A DNA stretch of 6,134 nucleotides from Pirellulales bacterium (GTDB lineage: Bacteria > Planctomycetota > Planctomycetia > Pirellulales > JAICIG01). Made by a program: the position numbers and the translations under genes. The DNA lies in NCBI GenBank assembly GCA_025924495.1, contig JAICIG010000462.1:1-6134 (forward strand). The letters run 5' to 3'. Below, one piece after another: positions 4,348 through 6,134 of this stretch. The notes beneath the pieces were generated by a model. That model worked only from the letters and a program-made list of their open reading frames with translations. It had not been told where the DNA came from and made no database searches. Each line of letters starts with the position of its first letter. The first letter of the stretch is position 1.

Positions 4348-6071
4348 GAACGCATTTCGCCCACGTCGCATCGATTGTCTGGCTCTTCTGGTCTGCTGTC
4401 TGTGCAGGCGCCGAACCAGAGAAACGCGTGTGGGACTTCGAAAACGAAACGCCCGGCGAAATTGCCGCTGGCTTTTCCGCAGACGAGGGGCAGTGGCAAG
4501 TGGTCGAATCCGAAGGCGGAAAGGCCCTCGCGCAGCAAGCGAAGAACCCCGATGAGACATTCAATGTTTGTCTAGCCAAGGACGCGAGTGCTCAAGACCT
4601 TGTGCTGAGCGTGCGCTTCAAGGCGATTGCCGGCGAGCTCGATCAAGGGGGCGGCATCGTCTGGCGCGCTCGCGACGCACGCAACTATTACATCGCTCGC
4701 TACAACCCGCTGGAAGACAATTTTCGCGTCTACAAAGTGGTTGACGGCGAGCGGACGCAGCTCGCCACGGCCGATATCAAGCACAGCGCAGGCTGGCACA
4801 TGCTGCGAATCATGATGCGCGGCGAACAGATTCGCTGCCAGTATGACGGCAAGCAATATCTCGAAGCGCGCGATTCCACGTTCCCCGGGCCGGGCAAGAT
4901 TGGTCTGTGGAGCAAGGCCGATGCGCGGACTTACTTCGACGATCTAACCCTGTTGACGCCGCCAGGCCAATGGCCGCCCAATGAAACCATCGACTGGGAG
5001 AAGGCGCGAAGCCTCTACCAACGTGATCAGAGAGGCGAGAAACTCTCGACCGAAGAGCGGTCATACTTGGATCGAGCAAGGCAAGCGCGCCAACGGGGCG
5101 CGCGGCCGGCAACATCGCAGGCGCCGCCCAAATTCGTCAGGCCGGAGGCGTTCAAGCCTCTCACCGAATTCACAGCCAAGGAACGCTATAAGGGACAGGA
5201 TGGCGGCCTCTACGGCGGCAACAGCAACACTCCGCCGCCGGGTCACCTGCAGGCGGCGATCGAACTGAGCAAGCTGATTGTGCCGCTCGATGCCGACGGC
5301 AAGATCGATAACGGCATGCCCGCCGATACGGGCAAAATCGGGCTGCTCTCGATCGGCATGTCCAATACGACTCAAGAATTCTCTGCATTCATGCAACTGG
5401 CAAACGCCGATTCGGAAAAATCAGAACACGTCGTCCTGATCGATGGCGCGCAGGGCGGCATGGAAGCGAAGGCTTGGGCCGAGGCCGCGAAAATGGACCG
5501 CGCTGCCCTGCGAAATCCCTGGACGGTGCTCGAAGAGCGCCTAGTGAAGGCCGGCGTGACGGCCCCGCAGGTGCAAGTGGCGTGGATCAAGCAGGCCCGC
5601 GCCGGCCCCGCTCAGTTAGGCGAATTCCCAGCGCATGCCGAAGAGCTCGAAGCTCGCTTGGTAACCATCTTGCAGCAATTGAAGCAGCGATTTCCGAACC
5701 TGAAAATCGCTTACCTCTCCAGCCGCATTTATGCCGGGTATGCGCAGTCGCAACTCAACCCCGAGCCCTATGCCTTCGAATCGGCGTTTGCCGTCCGCTG
5801 GCTGATCCGCGACCAGATCGCGGGCAAGGCCGAGCTAAACTTCGATCCCGGCAAAGGCGAAGTCAAAGCGCCGCTCTTGCTCTGGGGCCCTTACCTGTGG
5901 GCCGATGGCGACCAGCCGCGCGCGGCCGATGGCCTCGTTTGGAAACGTTCGGACTTCGGCGCCGATGGAACGCATCCCGACGAAGCAGGTCGGCGCAAGG
6001 TGGCAGAGCTGCTCCTTAAGTTCTTCAAAACCGATCCAACGACCAAGGGCTGGTTTCTGCGGCCGAATTGA
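4344..6071 (+). CDS. Secreted LamG/DUF1080-like plus SGNH-hydrolase-like protein
   Basis: This 575-aa protein starts with a signal peptide (hydrophobic 8-20, likely cleavage after AGA at 21-23; C20 is not a proper lipobox), so it is exported. Residues 28-205 look like a beta-sandwich of the LamG/DUF1080 type (WDFENETPG..., GGGIVWRARDARNYYIARY, KIGLWSKADARTYFDDL). Residues 217-255 are a charged helical linker. Residues 330-572 resemble an SGNH/GDSL hydrolase: GMSN (S340 candidate nucleophile), AQGG (371-372 candidate oxyanion glycines) and DGTHP (D541 and H544 candidate acid and base). The classical GxND block is absent; WIKQA (414-418), YLSSRIYAGYA (457-467) and WGPYLWADG (514-522) look like family-specific motifs. 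I recall similar hypothetical proteins in planctomycete-type genomes without an assigned function. Inference: an extracytoplasmic esterase acting on a carbohydrate-rich polymer. Domain reading is fairly sure, activity unproven. Confidence 0.85.
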   Translation: MRTHFAHVASIVWLFWSAVCAGAEPEKRVWDFENETPGEIAAGFSADEGQWQVVESEGGKALAQQAKNPDETFNVCLAKDASAQDLVLSVRFKAIAGELDQGGGIVWRARDARNYYIARYNPLEDNFRVYKVVDGERTQLATADIKHSAGWHMLRIMMRGEQIRCQYDGKQYLEARDSTFPGPGKIGLWSKADARTYFDDLTLLTPPGQWPPNETIDWEKARSLYQRDQRGEKLSTEERSYLDRARQARQRGARPATSQAPPKFVRPEAFKPLTEFTAKERYKGQDGGLYGGNSNTPPPGHLQAAIELSKLIVPLDADGKIDNGMPADTGKIGLLSIGMSNTTQEFSAFMQLANADSEKSEHVVLIDGAQGGMEAKAWAEAAKMDRAALRNPWTVLEERLVKAGVTAPQVQVAWIKQARAGPAQLGEFPAHAEELEARLVTILQQLKQRFPNLKIAYLSSRIYAGYAQSQLNPEPYAFESAFAVRWLIRDQIAGKAELNFDPGKGEVKAPLLLWGPYLWADGDQPRAADGLVWKRSDFGADGTHPDEAGRRKVAELLLKFFKTDPTTKGWFLRPN

Positions 6072-6120
6072 TTTCAGCGGCTGAAGCGTGCGGGTATCCT
6101 GACGCAGCATTTCTTTACTT

Positions 6121-6134
6121 ATGGCCGATCTCTC
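6121..6134 (+). CDS. Possible start of a further gene, cut by the right edge
   Basis: An ATG at 6121 opens a frame reading MADL to the window end, 49 bases after the preceding stop. There is no Shine-Dalgarno in the preceding bases (ATTTCTTTACTT), and four codons carry no family information. It is listed only because gene density here suggests that something begins near this edge. Confidence 0.25.

Noticed and set aside
4401..4403. Cys20 of the secreted protein as a lipoprotein anchor
   Set aside because: The residue before it is Val, where a lipobox needs Gly, Ala or Ser, while AGA at 21-23 gives a normal signal peptidase I site.
5289..5311. DADGKID in the secreted protein (residues 316-322) as an EF-hand or dockerin-type calcium loop
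   Set aside because: The glycine is at position 4 instead of 6 of the loop, the later Glu is missing, and no second repeat is present. It reads better as a turn leading into the SGNH-like domain.
5474..6019. A 181-codon plus-strand frame inside the secreted-protein gene
   Set aside because: It is very rich in Arg, Pro and Ala with no domain, as expected of an out-of-frame reading of GC-rich sequence, and it overlaps the strongest SGNH motifs in the real frame.
6073..6085. TTCAG-CGG-CTGAA hairpin after the secreted-protein stop as a terminator
   Set aside because: The stem is only five pairs, two of them A-T, with a three-base loop and no T run immediately after. It is too weak to call.

Overview
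The window holds four confident protein-coding genes in GC-rich DNA. They are an M3-family zinc oligopeptidase (395-2209, +), a degenerate RmlD-like short-chain dehydrogenase/reductase (SDR; 2510-3430, +), a beta-phosphoglucomutase-like HAD hydrolase (3460-4131, -) and a secreted two-domain protein with a LamG/DUF1080-like sandwich and an SGNH-hydrolase-like domain (4344-6071, +). High GC, GTG starts on two genes, and above all the secreted LamG/DUF1080-like plus SGNH architecture suggest a planctomycete or a related PVC-group bacterium. That is inference from protein style; no rRNA or marker gene is present to confirm it.

Layout: bases 1-394 carry no firm gene. They hold a possible C-terminal tail of a gene cut by the left edge and a possible 35-52 aa single-pass membrane ORF. 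A nested inverted repeat then touches the oligopeptidase ribosome binding site. The 300 bp between the oligopeptidase and the SDR is rich in hairpins. It has a plausible promoter (TTGGAG-17-TAAAAT), a 13-bp stem at the predicted transcript start, and a GC stem followed by TTTTT just before the GGAGG/GTG start of the SDR. The SDR and HAD genes converge, with 29 bp between stop codons occupied by a perfect 7-bp GC hairpin. The HAD and secreted-protein genes diverge from a region of about 210 bp that carries a TAAAAT promoter for the secreted gene, an AT-rich patch that may drive the HAD gene, and a doubtful 65-codon ORF ending in an ATGA overlap. A new ORF may begin at 6121.

The genes do not form an obvious pathway: the oligopeptidase and HAD enzyme look like general peptide and phosphate-ester housekeeping, the SDR has lost its usual catalytic residues, and the secreted protein probably acts outside the cytoplasm, perhaps on polysaccharide. 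I see no mobile element, CRISPR array, tRNA, rRNA or defence cassette. The items most worth a second look are the SDR lacking the Tyr/Lys pair, the attenuator-like leader in front of it, and the uncharacterised secreted SGNH-like protein. All calls come from reading the sequence; no database search or folding program was run.
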